Below, piece by piece: positions 1 to 7,552 of a stretch of DNA of 64,000 nucleotides (its first letter is position 1; every line of letters starts with the position of its first letter). The stretch is from the NCBI GenBank assembly GCA_012839345.1, contig DUNN01000016.1, positions 1 through 64,000 of the forward strand, in the 5' to 3' direction. The notes below the pieces were generated by a model. The model worked only from the letters and a program-made list of their open reading frames with translations, was not told the DNA's origin and did no database searches. The position numbers and the translations under genes are program-made. The DNA comes from Clostridiales bacterium (GTDB taxonomy: Bacteria > Bacillota > Clostridia > Oscillospirales > Acutalibacteraceae).

Positions 1-3
1 AAT

Positions 4-31
4 GGAGGGATGGCCATCCCTCCGGGTTTTT
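4..31 (+). terminator. Rho-independent terminator for a rightward gene left of the window
   Basis: An 8-bp GC-rich stem (4-11 with 16-23) with a GGCC loop is followed on the plus strand by GGG and five T. This is the layout of an intrinsic terminator for a gene reading into the window from the left, whose coding part is outside. On the minus strand no T run is visible before the window ends. Confidence 0.5.
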
Positions 32-75
32 ATTGATTTTACTTTGCTTATTTTCCTATCCTGCATATTATCAAG

Positions 76-147
76 AGAACCCATCCTTCGTTTAACCGCG
101 TTGGATGGGTTCTTCGACAATCTGAAGGAAGCTTTAAAAGCTTCCTT
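76..147. terminator. Two stem-loops downstream of sigE
   Basis: Two inverted repeats lie just after the sigE stop. One has an 11-bp stem at 76-86/103-113 with a 16-nt loop. The other has an 11-bp stem at 125-135/137-147. The second is followed by a T run on the plus strand only, so it looks more like a terminator for rightward transcription. For sigE, read leftward, these are hairpins without a clear U tract. Confidence 0.4.
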
Positions 148-163
148 TTTTGATGTGATAAAA

Positions 164-892
164 TCAGCTGACCCGCTCCAGGTCTTTTTTCAGCCGTTCA
201 ATAATGCGCTTTTCAAGGCGCGATATGTAAGATTGCGAGATGCCGAGTGCATCGGCAACCTCTTTCTGCGTGTGCTCTTTCCGGTTGTTCAGGCCAAAAC
301 GAAGTTCCATAATCTCGCGTTCCCGAGGTGCTAAATGGGAAACCGCACTGAGCAGTAAGTTCTTCTCCACCTCCTGCTCCAAGTCGTGATTCACAGTGTC
401 CTGCTCGCTGCCGAGGATGTCGGATAATAACAGCTCATTTCCATCCCAGTCAACGTTAAGCGGATCGTCAATCGAAACTTCATTTTTCAGCTGAGAGCTT
501 TTCCGCAGATACATCAATATTTCATTTTCAATACAGCGTGACGCATAAGTGGCCAGTTTAATATTCCGCTCTGGACAAAAGGTATTTACCGCTTTAATCA
601 GCCCGATGGTCCCGATGGAGATCAGGTCTTCCACGCTGGCACTGCAGGATTCAAATTTTTTCGCAATGTACACCACCAGCCTTAGATTGTGGGTAATCAG
701 CGGTTCACGCGCGTTCGGAACATTGTTCATAATGTTCTGCATGACCCGCTCTTCTTCCTGTTTGCTCAGCGGAGGAGGCAGAGTTTCCGGTCCATTAATA
801 TAATGGATATCCCCCCCTAGGCCAAGCCGAAACCACCATTCTGCCAGTGCTTTTGCCAGTTCCCTGATGCGTGTGTCCATTCCCATTTTCAC
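164..892 (-). CDS. sigE: RNA polymerase sporulation sigma factor sigma-E
   Basis: This 242-residue sigma-70 family protein directs mother-cell transcription early in sporulation. Residues about 1-30 form an amphipathic pro-region, followed by the LPPPLSK motif typical of SigE. Region 2 (about 60-135) holds the core-binding and -10 recognition segment ([14 protein letters not shown]). Region 4 near the C-terminus has a helix-turn-helix ([19 protein letters not shown]). It lies 62 nt after spoIIGA, the protease that removes the pro-region, and the pair forms a spoIIG operon. The start is read as GTG at 892, with in-frame ATG codons at 886 and 880 as alternatives. In many clostridia sigG follows directly; it is not in the remaining 163 bp. 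Confidence 0.95.
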   Translation of the reverse strand: MKMGMDTRIRELAKALAEWWFRLGLGGDIHYINGPETLPPPLSKQEEERVMQNIMNNVPNAREPLITHNLRLVVYIAKKFESCSASVEDLISIGTIGLIKAVNTFCPERNIKLATYASRCIENEILMYLRKSSQLKNEVSIDDPLNVDWDGNELLLSDILGSEQDTVNHDLEQEVEKNLLLSAVSHLAPREREIMELRFGLNNRKEHTQKEVADALGISQSYISRLEKRIIERLKKDLERVS

Positions 893-954
893 TCACTCTT
901 TCCCTTTTGCCGCCGCCGTCACGGCTTGATAAACGCGTCTGTCAACGGCCAGAT

Positions 955-1779
955 TTAGGCAGACGTTCTTTGCAACAAGTCTGGATTCAGTAAAGCCTCG
1001 GCTTCTCCGAGCCGTGCCTGAGTAACTGCTATGTAAACATTCTTTTGTTCGTATTCTTTTTTTCCAGAAAGAATCACCAAGCGGTCCGGTTTAAACGCCG
1101 GTAAAAGTCCGTCCCCCGAAACTGCATGAAAAGGAACCAGGCGGATTTTTCCGCTGTCTTCCGAGGGAAGCATCTTCCCCGCACAACCGTTGGTCACGAC
1201 CACCACCGGGTAATTGGAAAAGGGTTCACACAAGGAATTGCCCGTATCCACTTTGGCCACGCAGGCAGCCGTTTGATTGCCATACTCAATCCGTATCCGG
1301 TAAAAAAGCTGTTCCGGTGCCTGCCGACCGGAAATTCGGTGAATTAGCCGTATCATAAGGTAACAGACAACCGTCAGGAGAATCAGCAAAAGCGGTGATA
1401 TATTGAAATAAACAACCGAATTTTTAATGATTAGCCCCTGCGGTGCAATAAAGTACCAAATGGCAAGCATTAAACCTGCAAACGAAAAGCTGATAATATA
1501 AAAAGTTGCCAACTGCCGCAGAAACTGCTTGAATCCCCGGAACGAAAAAGAGGCTAGAATAATGGTCGCCGACATAATAAGTTTGACCAAAAGGGACAGC
1601 ATAACCGGAATATCCGGTAAAAGGATAAACAAAGAGTACGCTGAACCCAGCAGCGCACCCAGCAAAATTCTTCTTCTCCGCACCGGAATAGTTAAGAATT
1701 TTGAAACCGCAAGCAGCAAAAAATAATTGATAAACAGGTTGACGCCCACTAAGACATCCACATATATTGTCTGTTTCAT
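955..1779 (-). CDS. spoIIGA: Sigma-E processing peptidase SpoIIGA
   Basis: This 274-residue membrane protease activates pro-sigma-E at the sporulation septum. The N-terminal half (residues about 1-150) is a string of hydrophobic helices beginning MKQTIYVDVLVGVNLFINY. The C-terminal half is the protease domain with an aspartic-protease-like DTGNSL motif near residue 178. The start has a strong ribosome binding site (GGGAGGG). It is the first gene of the operon, with sigE downstream. Family knowledge says it is activated by the forespore signal SpoIIR. A promoter with a 21-bp spacer precedes it. Confidence 0.93.
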   Translation of the reverse strand: MKQTIYVDVLVGVNLFINYFLLLAVSKFLTIPVRRRRILLGALLGSAYSLFILLPDIPVMLSLLVKLIMSATIILASFSFRGFKQFLRQLATFYIISFSFAGLMLAIWYFIAPQGLIIKNSVVYFNISPLLLILLTVVCYLMIRLIHRISGRQAPEQLFYRIRIEYGNQTAACVAKVDTGNSLCEPFSNYPVVVVTNGCAGKMLPSEDSGKIRLVPFHAVSGDGLLPAFKPDRLVILSGKKEYEQKNVYIAVTQARLGEAEALLNPDLLQRTSA

Positions 1780-1807
1780 GGGATCCCTCCCTGCCGCTTT
1801 ACCATAA

Positions 1808-1840
1808 ATTATACCGATAGGCGCAGAAACATTGTGTCAA
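1808..1840 (-). promoter_or_regulatory. spoIIG-type promoter with long spacer
   Basis: On the minus strand a perfect -35 (TTGACA, 1835-1840) and a perfect -10 (TATAAT, 1808-1813) are separated by 21 bp instead of 17. The Bacillus subtilis spoIIG promoter is known for a comparable 22-bp spacer and needs Spo0A~P. The T-rich stretch overlapping the -35 (TTTTTGACA) resembles a reversed 0A box (TTCGACA) with one mismatch. Spo0A dependence is inferred. Confidence 0.75.
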
Positions 1841-1851
1841 AAATTGTTCGT

Positions 1852-1891
1852 TGAAAACAAAAAGAGCCGGCTGCTTTTGCAGCCGGCTCTT
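1852..1891 (-). terminator. Intrinsic terminator after spoVM
   Basis: A perfect 13-bp stem (1862-1874 with 1879-1891) with a four-base loop is followed on the minus strand by a T-rich tract (TTTTTGTTTT). It starts 4 bp past the spoVM stop codon and closes the yicC-to-spoVM operon just before the spoIIGA promoter. Confidence 0.9.
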
Positions 1892-1894
1892 GAT

Positions 1895-1975
1895 TTATTG
1901 TTCCTTTTTAATATTGAATACCGCCCGAAGCAGAAATCCTAAAAATTTACCGCTCTTAACAATTACGACTTTCAT
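1895..1975 (-). CDS. spoVM: Stage V sporulation protein SpoVM (26 residues)
   Basis: This very short gene encodes 26 residues, starting MKVVIVKSGKF and ending NIKKEQ. The length and the pattern K(x)6-KFLG-(x)3-RA match SpoVM, the amphipathic peptide that recognises the curved forespore membrane and anchors SpoIVA, starting coat assembly. A strong AGGAGG precedes the ATG. It is the last gene after thiN, as in Bacillus subtilis (prpC-prkC-rsgA-rpe-thiN-spoVM), and is followed at once by a terminator. Homology is by eye, but size, motif and synteny agree. Confidence 0.92.
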   Translation of the reverse strand: MKVVIVKSGKFLGFLLRAVFNIKKEQ

Positions 1976-1996
1976 ACGGAGACCTCCTAAATATGT

Positions 1997-2149
1997 TCAG
2001 CACCGAAACAGTGCTATCCCCAGTGCTACAATGATGCATGCAATGATGAACATCATGAGCGGAAGGGGACAAAAACAAGAGATGATCAGTCCGATTCCAA
2101 ATGCAATGGCATATTTCCCAATATTGCTTTTCCCGTTGAACCTTCGCAT
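1997..2149 (-). CDS. Small conserved-looking membrane protein upstream of spoVM (50 residues)
   Basis: This 50-residue reading frame starts MRRFNGKSNIGKY, followed by two hydrophobic stretches (residues about 14-29 and 31-48) joined by a short cysteine/proline turn (SCFCPLP). It ends LFRC. A ribosome binding site-like AGGTGG stands 8 nt before the ATG. It fills the space between thiN and spoVM on the same strand, with spoVM starting 21 bp after its stop, so it is probably co-transcribed. The basic N-terminus suggests a two-helix hairpin in the membrane. I do not recognise a named family; a role in sporulation or envelope is only suggested by position. Confidence 0.75.
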   Translation of the reverse strand: MRRFNGKSNIGKYAIAFGIGLIISCFCPLPLMMFIIACIIVALGIALFRC

Positions 2150-2208
2150 TCGGAACACCACCTAACATCTATCTGTTAGTTCAGTATATTCCGTTTCCGT
2201 AAAATTGG

Positions 2209-2847
2209 TTAATCAATTATTAGAATAATTAGAGCGCTACCCTCCAAAACCTGAATTTCCGCTTCGTCTTCCAGAATGCAGTTGCTCACCCCAAGGGGAA
2301 AACTGGACACCAGAGTATGATTTGTCAGTGGATATTTCAGCCCGTGGTAGGTCACAGTACAGGCCGACGTACCAAAGGGAAAAACCGAAACAGTTCTGCC
2401 CTTAAAACCATTCAAGCGAAAGGTTCCAATCCCCTGAAAATACACGAGACTGCCATTTCCCGCCAAACGAGCCCTGCAGCCTTGCTCCGCAAGATATTGA
2501 AGCACACAGAAATTGGCATACGTATGATCCAAACGTCCGCCCGTACCGCCAATCAGGAGAAAATCCCGAAAACCACGTTCCAAAGCGATTCGGACAGCCG
2601 CCATAAGGTCCGTATCATCCTTTTCCACCTTCAGCCGGATGATTTCCGACTCAATCGGCAAATCCCCCTGCAGGGAATCAAAGTCGCCAATCACCAGGTC
2701 TGGCACCATTCCATAACGGCGGGCTGTATTCAGTCCGCCGTCTGCACAAATGAGGAACGATTTTTCACGGTCAATCTGCTGAAAATCACGGCCGCCGCAT
2801 TCCGGCGAAGAGCCTATAATCACGCACTGTTTTATTTCAGGTCCCAT
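2209..2847 (-). CDS. thiN: Thiamine pyrophosphokinase
   Basis: This 212-residue enzyme transfers pyrophosphate from ATP to thiamine, giving thiamine diphosphate. Visible family motifs are CADGGLN (about residue 36), DLVIGDFDS (about 50) and GGTGGRLDHT (about 100), the ATP/Mg binding loop. The C-terminal beta domain binds thiamine. The ATG at 2847 is chosen because AAAGGA precedes it and it overlaps the rsgA stop by 16 bp; a longer open frame to 2943 would run deep into rsgA. In Bacillus subtilis rpe lies between rsgA and thiN; here it is missing. Confidence 0.93.
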   Translation of the reverse strand: MGPEIKQCVIIGSSPECGGRDFQQIDREKSFLICADGGLNTARRYGMVPDLVIGDFDSLQGDLPIESEIIRLKVEKDDTDLMAAVRIALERGFRDFLLIGGTGGRLDHTYANFCVLQYLAEQGCRARLAGNGSLVYFQGIGTFRLNGFKGRTVSVFPFGTSACTVTYHGLKYPLTNHTLVSSFPLGVSNCILEDEAEIQVLEGSALIILIID

Positions 2848-3719
2848 TCTTTCAGGTCCTTTACTTCGTTGTACATTTCGATATAACTGCGATGCCTTGA
2901 CTCGCTGATAATTCCATCCTGCACCGCCTGAATTACCGCACAACCCTTTTCACAGGTATGCGAACAGGAATGAAACTTACACTGATTCAAATAGGGAGCA
3001 AATTCACGGAAGCAATACTGAAGATTCTCTTTTTTCACGATATCGTACCGCTCCATTTGAATGGAAGAAAAACCTGGAGTATCGGCAACATAAGTATCCG
3101 GTTCCAGCTTAATCAGTTCTACCTGCCGCGTGGTATGCCTGCCGCGCCCCAATTTCTGACTGATTTCGCCGGTGGGGAGCTGCAGTCGTTCGTCAATCCG
3201 GTTCAGCAGGGAGGATTTTCCTACACCGGAGTTCCCCGTAAAAGCAGATGTTTTTCCATGCAGCACATTCCGTACTTTATCTACGCCTTCCCCTGTAACG
3301 GAGGAAACCGTAAAAAGCAAAATCCCTGTTTTTTGATAAATATCCACAAGCCACTGCGAATCCTCCAGGTCGGTCTTGGAAATAACCAGAACCGGTTCGA
3401 TCCCTTTATCTTCCGCCGCCGCGATGGTTTTGTCAATAATCAGCGTACTTGGTGCAGGGTCGCAGGTAGAAACAACCACCAACAGCTGGTCGATGTTCGC
3501 CACCGGCGGACGGGTCAGCTGATTTTTGCGCGGCAAAATTTCTTCAATAGAGCCTGTCCCGTCGGTTTCCACCGCAATCGTCACACGGTCACCCGCAAGA
3601 GGCGTAATTTTATTCTTCCGGAAAATACCCCGGGCTTTGCATTCATAAACCGCATCGGCGGTTTCCACATAGTAGAAGCCGCCGATGCCTTTGATAATCA
3701 ATCCGCTTTTCTTATCCAT
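2832..3719 (-). CDS. rsgA: Ribosome small subunit-dependent GTPase A
   Basis: This 295-residue circularly permuted GTPase assists late 30S subunit maturation and leaves the ribosome on GTP hydrolysis. An N-terminal OB fold (about 1-65) is followed by the permuted G motifs: G4 SKTD (about 113), G1 GNSGVGKSS (about 162) and G3 DTPGF (about 213). A C-terminal zinc site has Cys and His residues (CKFHSCSHTCEKGC, about 247-260). The start is supported by AAGAGGAAACGA before the ATG. It lies 10 bp after prkC, and in this family RsgA is a known PrkC phosphorylation target in Bacillus. Confidence 0.96.
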   Translation of the reverse strand: MDKKSGLIIKGIGGFYYVETADAVYECKARGIFRKNKITPLAGDRVTIAVETDGTGSIEEILPRKNQLTRPPVANIDQLLVVVSTCDPAPSTLIIDKTIAAAEDKGIEPVLVISKTDLEDSQWLVDIYQKTGILLFTVSSVTGEGVDKVRNVLHGKTSAFTGNSGVGKSSLLNRIDERLQLPTGEISQKLGRGRHTTRQVELIKLEPDTYVADTPGFSSIQMERYDIVKKENLQYCFREFAPYLNQCKFHSCSHTCEKGCAVIQAVQDGIISESRHRSYIEMYNEVKDLKEWDLK

Positions 3720-3729
3720 TCGTTTCCTC

Positions 3730-5751
3730 TTAACTCGTTACAGAAGTCGATGGGTTTGATGCCTGGCTTTCCTGGCCTTGACTGCTCGGCGTATAGGGAT
3801 TGCTTTCCGTCTGCTTCGATTCCCCTGTGTCGAAATTAATGGTGTAAACCTGGTACCGATGGCCATCCAGTTGGATAATCAGCTGTTTCTGTCCCCCGGT
3901 TCCCTGTACGCTCAGCGTGAAGATATCATTATAAGACGGATTTACCGTTTTCTGGTCCAGCAGTTCATTGCCCAAATACGCTTTCAGCTGAATGTCGTGG
4001 TTCACATCTTTCGGAAGCTGCACATACACCGTCACGGTAGTTGTCGGTTTTACGCCGGAACTGACCACCAAATCAACCTTGCTGCCTTTTTCCACTTTCA
4101 CACCCGGAAGCGGAGAGGATTCCAACACGGTATTTTTGGCCTTATTACTGTCATCGCGTGTCTTTACCTCACCAACCGTCAAACCAGCGGCAATAATCGC
4201 TGTTTTTGCATCGGCAAGCGGAAGGTCAATCACGGCCGGAACCTGCACCTGTACCACAGCGGGACCGGAGCTTACAAAGACCTGAATCTCCGTGGCACCT
4301 TCCACCACCTGGGTTCCTGCGGTTGGATTCGTATTAATAACCTTTCCTTTCGGCGTGCTGTCATCCTGAACCGTTGTAATCTTATACTTTAAGTTCAGCT
4401 GCTTTAATGCCTCAACCGCTTCTTCCTGCGTTTTGTTGGAAAGGTCCGGAAGATTCAGCGTTTTTCCGCCTCCGTTAATAACCAGGGTAATGGTTGACCC
4501 AGCCTTTACAACGGTTCCTTCCTTCGGGGTTTGGTTCAAAACAATGCCGGCCTTTTGTGACGCGTCATTCTGTGTGGTTGTTTCAAATTTAAAATTCTTC
4601 TGATAGTCCGGATTGGACTGAATATCGGTATAGGCTTTTCCGATAAAGCTCGGCACGGTAACATCGCTCGGCCCGCTTTTAAAACTGTTGATTAAGGCGG
4701 TAATGCCGAAAACAATTGCGGCAATCAGGAATGCTGCGGCAATGCCGGCAATAACCAAGAGCGACCGATTCTTTTTCTGTTTCGCAGGAACCGCATCCGG
4801 CTCCTCCTCGTAAACGTAATTATCATTGTACGCAGGCATATCCGTGCTCTTTACCGCATTAATTGCGTCAATATATTTTGTCGGCTTTTCATCCACAAAA
4901 TATTTATATTGAAAACGAATACTCGGATTTCTTCGAAACGCTTCAATATCCCGCAGCATATCGGCCGCGGACTGATACCGCTGCGCGGGATTCTTCTGCA
5001 TGGCCTTCAGTGTAATCTCTTCCAGCCCGTCCGGAATATCCGGATTAATCTCGGTCGGCGGCTTCGGGTCTGCCTGAAGCTGCATAATCGCGACGGAAAC
5101 CGCGTTATCCGCTTCAAAAGGAAGGCACCCAGTAATCATTTCATAAAGCATAACGCCGACGGAATAAAGATCGGCCTTTTCGTCCGTTACATCGCCCCTG
5201 GCCTGCTCGGGTGAAATATAATGGACAGAGCCAATCGCCTTGTCCGTCATTGTCCGGGTTTCGCTTCTGGAAAAACGAGCAATGCCGAAGTCCGTCACCT
5301 TGATGGTGCCGTCCTGCAGAAGCATGATGTTCTGCGGCTTAATATCCCGATGAACAATCCCTTTTTCATGGGCATGCTGGAGCGCACGCAAAATCTGGAT
5401 GGTAAAATGAATGGCTTCCTTCCATTTTACCTCCTTCTGCTGGTCCAGATACTCCTTCAGCGTAATGCCATCAATAAATTCTTCTACAATATATTGAATC
5501 CGGTCACCGAAACTAACGTCAAAAACTTTCACAATGTTCGGATGGGAAAGGACCGCGATTGCTTTCGATTCATTCTTAAAGCGGCGGATAAAATCATCGT
5601 TTCCCAGAAATTCATCTTTCAGAATTTTAATCGCAACAATTCGGTCGTCAATAATGTCGTAAGCACGGTAAACCAACGCCATGCCACCGACTCCGATTAA
5701 TTCATGAATTTCATATCTTCCGTCGAGCCGCTTTCCTGTGTATTTATCCAT
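3730..5751 (-). CDS. prkC: Ser/Thr protein kinase with PASTA domains
   Basis: This 673-residue membrane kinase senses muropeptides/peptidoglycan. The N-terminal Hanks-type kinase domain (about 10-270) has GVGGMALVYRA (P-loop), the VAIKILK lysine, HRDIKPQN (catalytic loop) and DFG. One transmembrane helix (about 335-357) is followed by three PASTA repeats (about 365-570), a further extracellular domain and a Ser/Thr/Gln-rich tail. The ATG at 5751 is preceded by GGAG; a TTG at 5766 is less likely. It is translated 22 bp after prpC, its phosphatase partner. Known roles in the family are germination, growth-phase control and cell-wall homeostasis. Confidence 0.96.
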   Translation of the reverse strand: MDKYTGKRLDGRYEIHELIGVGGMALVYRAYDIIDDRIVAIKILKDEFLGNDDFIRRFKNESKAIAVLSHPNIVKVFDVSFGDRIQYIVEEFIDGITLKEYLDQQKEVKWKEAIHFTIQILRALQHAHEKGIVHRDIKPQNIMLLQDGTIKVTDFGIARFSRSETRTMTDKAIGSVHYISPEQARGDVTDEKADLYSVGVMLYEMITGCLPFEADNAVSVAIMQLQADPKPPTEINPDIPDGLEEITLKAMQKNPAQRYQSAADMLRDIEAFRRNPSIRFQYKYFVDEKPTKYIDAINAVKSTDMPAYNDNYVYEEEPDAVPAKQKKNRSLLVIAGIAAAFLIAAIVFGITALINSFKSGPSDVTVPSFIGKAYTDIQSNPDYQKNFKFETTTQNDASQKAGIVLNQTPKEGTVVKAGSTITLVINGGGKTLNLPDLSNKTQEEAVEALKQLNLKYKITTVQDDSTPKGKVINTNPTAGTQVVEGATEIQVFVSSGPAVVQVQVPAVIDLPLADAKTAIIAAGLTVGEVKTRDDSNKAKNTVLESSPLPGVKVEKGSKVDLVVSSGVKPTTTVTVYVQLPKDVNHDIQLKAYLGNELLDQKTVNPSYNDIFTLSVQGTGGQKQLIIQLDGHRYQVYTINFDTGESKQTESNPYTPSSQGQESQASNPSTSVTS

Positions 5752-5773
5752 ACCAATCAACTCCAATCAACCA

Positions 5774-6505
5774 TCAGTTTTCGACAATGGCAACCGTAAT
5801 ATTGTCACCGCCTCCGGAGTTTTTCGCCAGTTCAATCAGCTGCTCGGTCAGAGCACCGCCATCCACTTTGCGGGAAAGCTGAAAGATCTGCTCCGCCTCT
5901 ACATAATTGGTCAGACCATCCGTACAGATCAGCAGCTTGCTGCCCTGTAAAAACGGAATTTCACAGTAATCAATTTCAATGGAATTTTCCACACCAAGCG
6001 CACGGGTAATGATATTCTTCTGCGGATGCTGCCTTGCCTGCTGTTCCGTAAGATCGCCGTTATTCACCATTTCCTGCACCATAGAATGGTCGGTGGTCAG
6101 CTGACGGATTTCATCGGGTGTGATCAAATACGCTCTGCTGTCGCCCGCATGCGCAATATGAGCCGTACCGTTCGAAATCAGTGCTACGACTACCGTGGTT
6201 CCCATTCCGCTCAGCTCTGTGTCCGAAGAGGCCATGTTGTGGACTTCCATGTTCGCGTTGACGATGGAGGATAAAATCAGCTCCTTAATCATGCTGTCGG
6301 AAAGGCCTTGCTTATAATTGGAAACCATATGTTCCGAAATTTTTCTGACTGCGACACTGCTGGCAACCGCGCCGCCGTTCGCACCCCCCATACCGTCACA
6401 AACAACTACCCAAGCGGACTGGTCGGGCAGAATACCGTCGTTATAAGCGTCCTGATTTGAACTTCTAACAAGACCAATATCACTTTTGGTGTAAACTTTC
6501 AACAT
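5774..6505 (-). CDS. prpC: PP2C-type protein phosphatase
   Basis: This 243-residue Mn-dependent Ser/Thr phosphatase reverses PrkC phosphorylation. PPM-family metal-binding motifs are all present: SNQDAY near residue 17, CDGMGG near 38, GDSRAYL near 122, CTDGLTNYV near 190 and a final GGDNIT. The ATG at 6505 follows a strong AGGAGG and lies inside the 3' end of rlmN (26-bp overlap), pointing to coupled translation. The upstream extension in the same frame has no ribosome binding site. Confidence 0.96.
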   Translation of the reverse strand: MLKVYTKSDIGLVRSSNQDAYNDGILPDQSAWVVVCDGMGGANGGAVASSVAVRKISEHMVSNYKQGLSDSMIKELILSSIVNANMEVHNMASSDTELSGMGTTVVVALISNGTAHIAHAGDSRAYLITPDEIRQLTTDHSMVQEMVNNGDLTEQQARQHPQKNIITRALGVENSIEIDYCEIPFLQGSKLLICTDGLTNYVEAEQIFQLSRKVDGGALTEQLIELAKNSGGGDNITVAIVEN

Positions 6506-7550
6506 CGGCCACCTCCTCCTGATACCTGCGCCGTAACTGTCCGCAGGATGCATTGATATCAGAACCAAGCGTCCGCCGAACGGTCGCGGTAATTCCGCTG
6601 TTTGCCAGAATACGGGTGAATTTCTGCAAACGTTCCGTGGTACTTTTTTTATATCCGGAACCGGACACCGTGTTGACCGGAATCAGGTTCACATGACTTA
6701 GCGTTCCTTTCAGCCGGCCGGCAAGCTCCCGCGCACAGGCATCGCTGTCATTAACTCCGCTGATCATGGCATATTCAAAGGATATTCTGCGTCCGGTTTG
6801 CTTGTTGTAATACCGACAGGCTTTTAAAAGTTCCTCGACACCCCACCGGTGGTTCACCGGCATGGTACGCGACCGGATTTCATCATTTGGGGCATGCAGA
6901 GAAACAGACAGCGTTAGCTGCAGTTTTTTGTCGGCAAGATCATATATTTTATCCACAATACCACAAGTTGACAGAGAAATGTGTCGCATTCCGATATTAA
7001 GACCTTCTTCGGAGGATACGAGTTCCAAAAAACGAAGAACATTGTCGTAATTATCCAAAGGCTCGCCCATGCCCATCAACACAACATTGGAAATGCGCAC
7101 GCCAATGTCCAATTGGGCGGACTGAATCTGCGCCAGCATTTCGGAGGGTGCCAGATTTCTGGAATAACCGCTTTTTCCCGTAGCACAAAAGGAGCAGTTC
7201 ATTTTACAGCCCACCTGTGTGGAAATGCATATGGTGCGCCCATGATGGTAGTTCATCACGACACTTTCCACAAATTCCCCGTCATTCAGACGGAACAAGT
7301 ATTTGATCGTATCATCCAGCTTGGATTCAAGTTTTTGTTCAATTACCGCATTTGCAATGGTATATTTTTCAGCAAGCTGCTGACGAAAAGCTTTTGACAA
7401 GTCGGACATTTCATCAAAGCTGGTCACACCACGGTGAAGCCAGTGATACACCTGAAGCGCGCGGAAAGCAGCATGACCGTCCGCGGCAAACTCTTGCTTT
7501 ATTTCAGGCAATGTCATCGACTTGATATCCTTTCGGCTCAAACGTTCCAC
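6480..7550 (-). CDS. rlmN: Dual-specificity 23S rRNA/tRNA adenine-C2 methyltransferase
   Basis: This 356-residue radical-SAM enzyme makes m2A2503 in 23S rRNA and m2A37 in some tRNAs. The radical-SAM cluster motif CKMNCSFC (CX3CX2C) lies near residue 116. The GMGEPLDNYDN motif follows at about 160, and the conserved methylated cysteine sits in NASCGQLR near the C-terminus. The annotated start is GTG at 7550; a TTG at 7541 has a better-spaced AGGAG and gives an N-terminus closer to the family. It lies in the conserved rsmB-rlmN-prpC order. Confidence 0.95.
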   Translation of the reverse strand: MERLSRKDIKSMTLPEIKQEFAADGHAAFRALQVYHWLHRGVTSFDEMSDLSKAFRQQLAEKYTIANAVIEQKLESKLDDTIKYLFRLNDGEFVESVVMNYHHGRTICISTQVGCKMNCSFCATGKSGYSRNLAPSEMLAQIQSAQLDIGVRISNVVLMGMGEPLDNYDNVLRFLELVSSEEGLNIGMRHISLSTCGIVDKIYDLADKKLQLTLSVSLHAPNDEIRSRTMPVNHRWGVEELLKACRYYNKQTGRRISFEYAMISGVNDSDACARELAGRLKGTLSHVNLIPVNTVSGSGYKKSTTERLQKFTRILANSGITATVRRTLGSDINASCGQLRRRYQEEVADVESLHQK

Positions 7551-7552
7551 TC

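Noticed and set aside
1956..2168. 70-codon minus-strand frame starting MLGGVPNAKV
   Set aside because: It overlaps both the 50-residue membrane frame and spoVM in another frame; composition is unlike a protein, and the start has no ribosome binding site.
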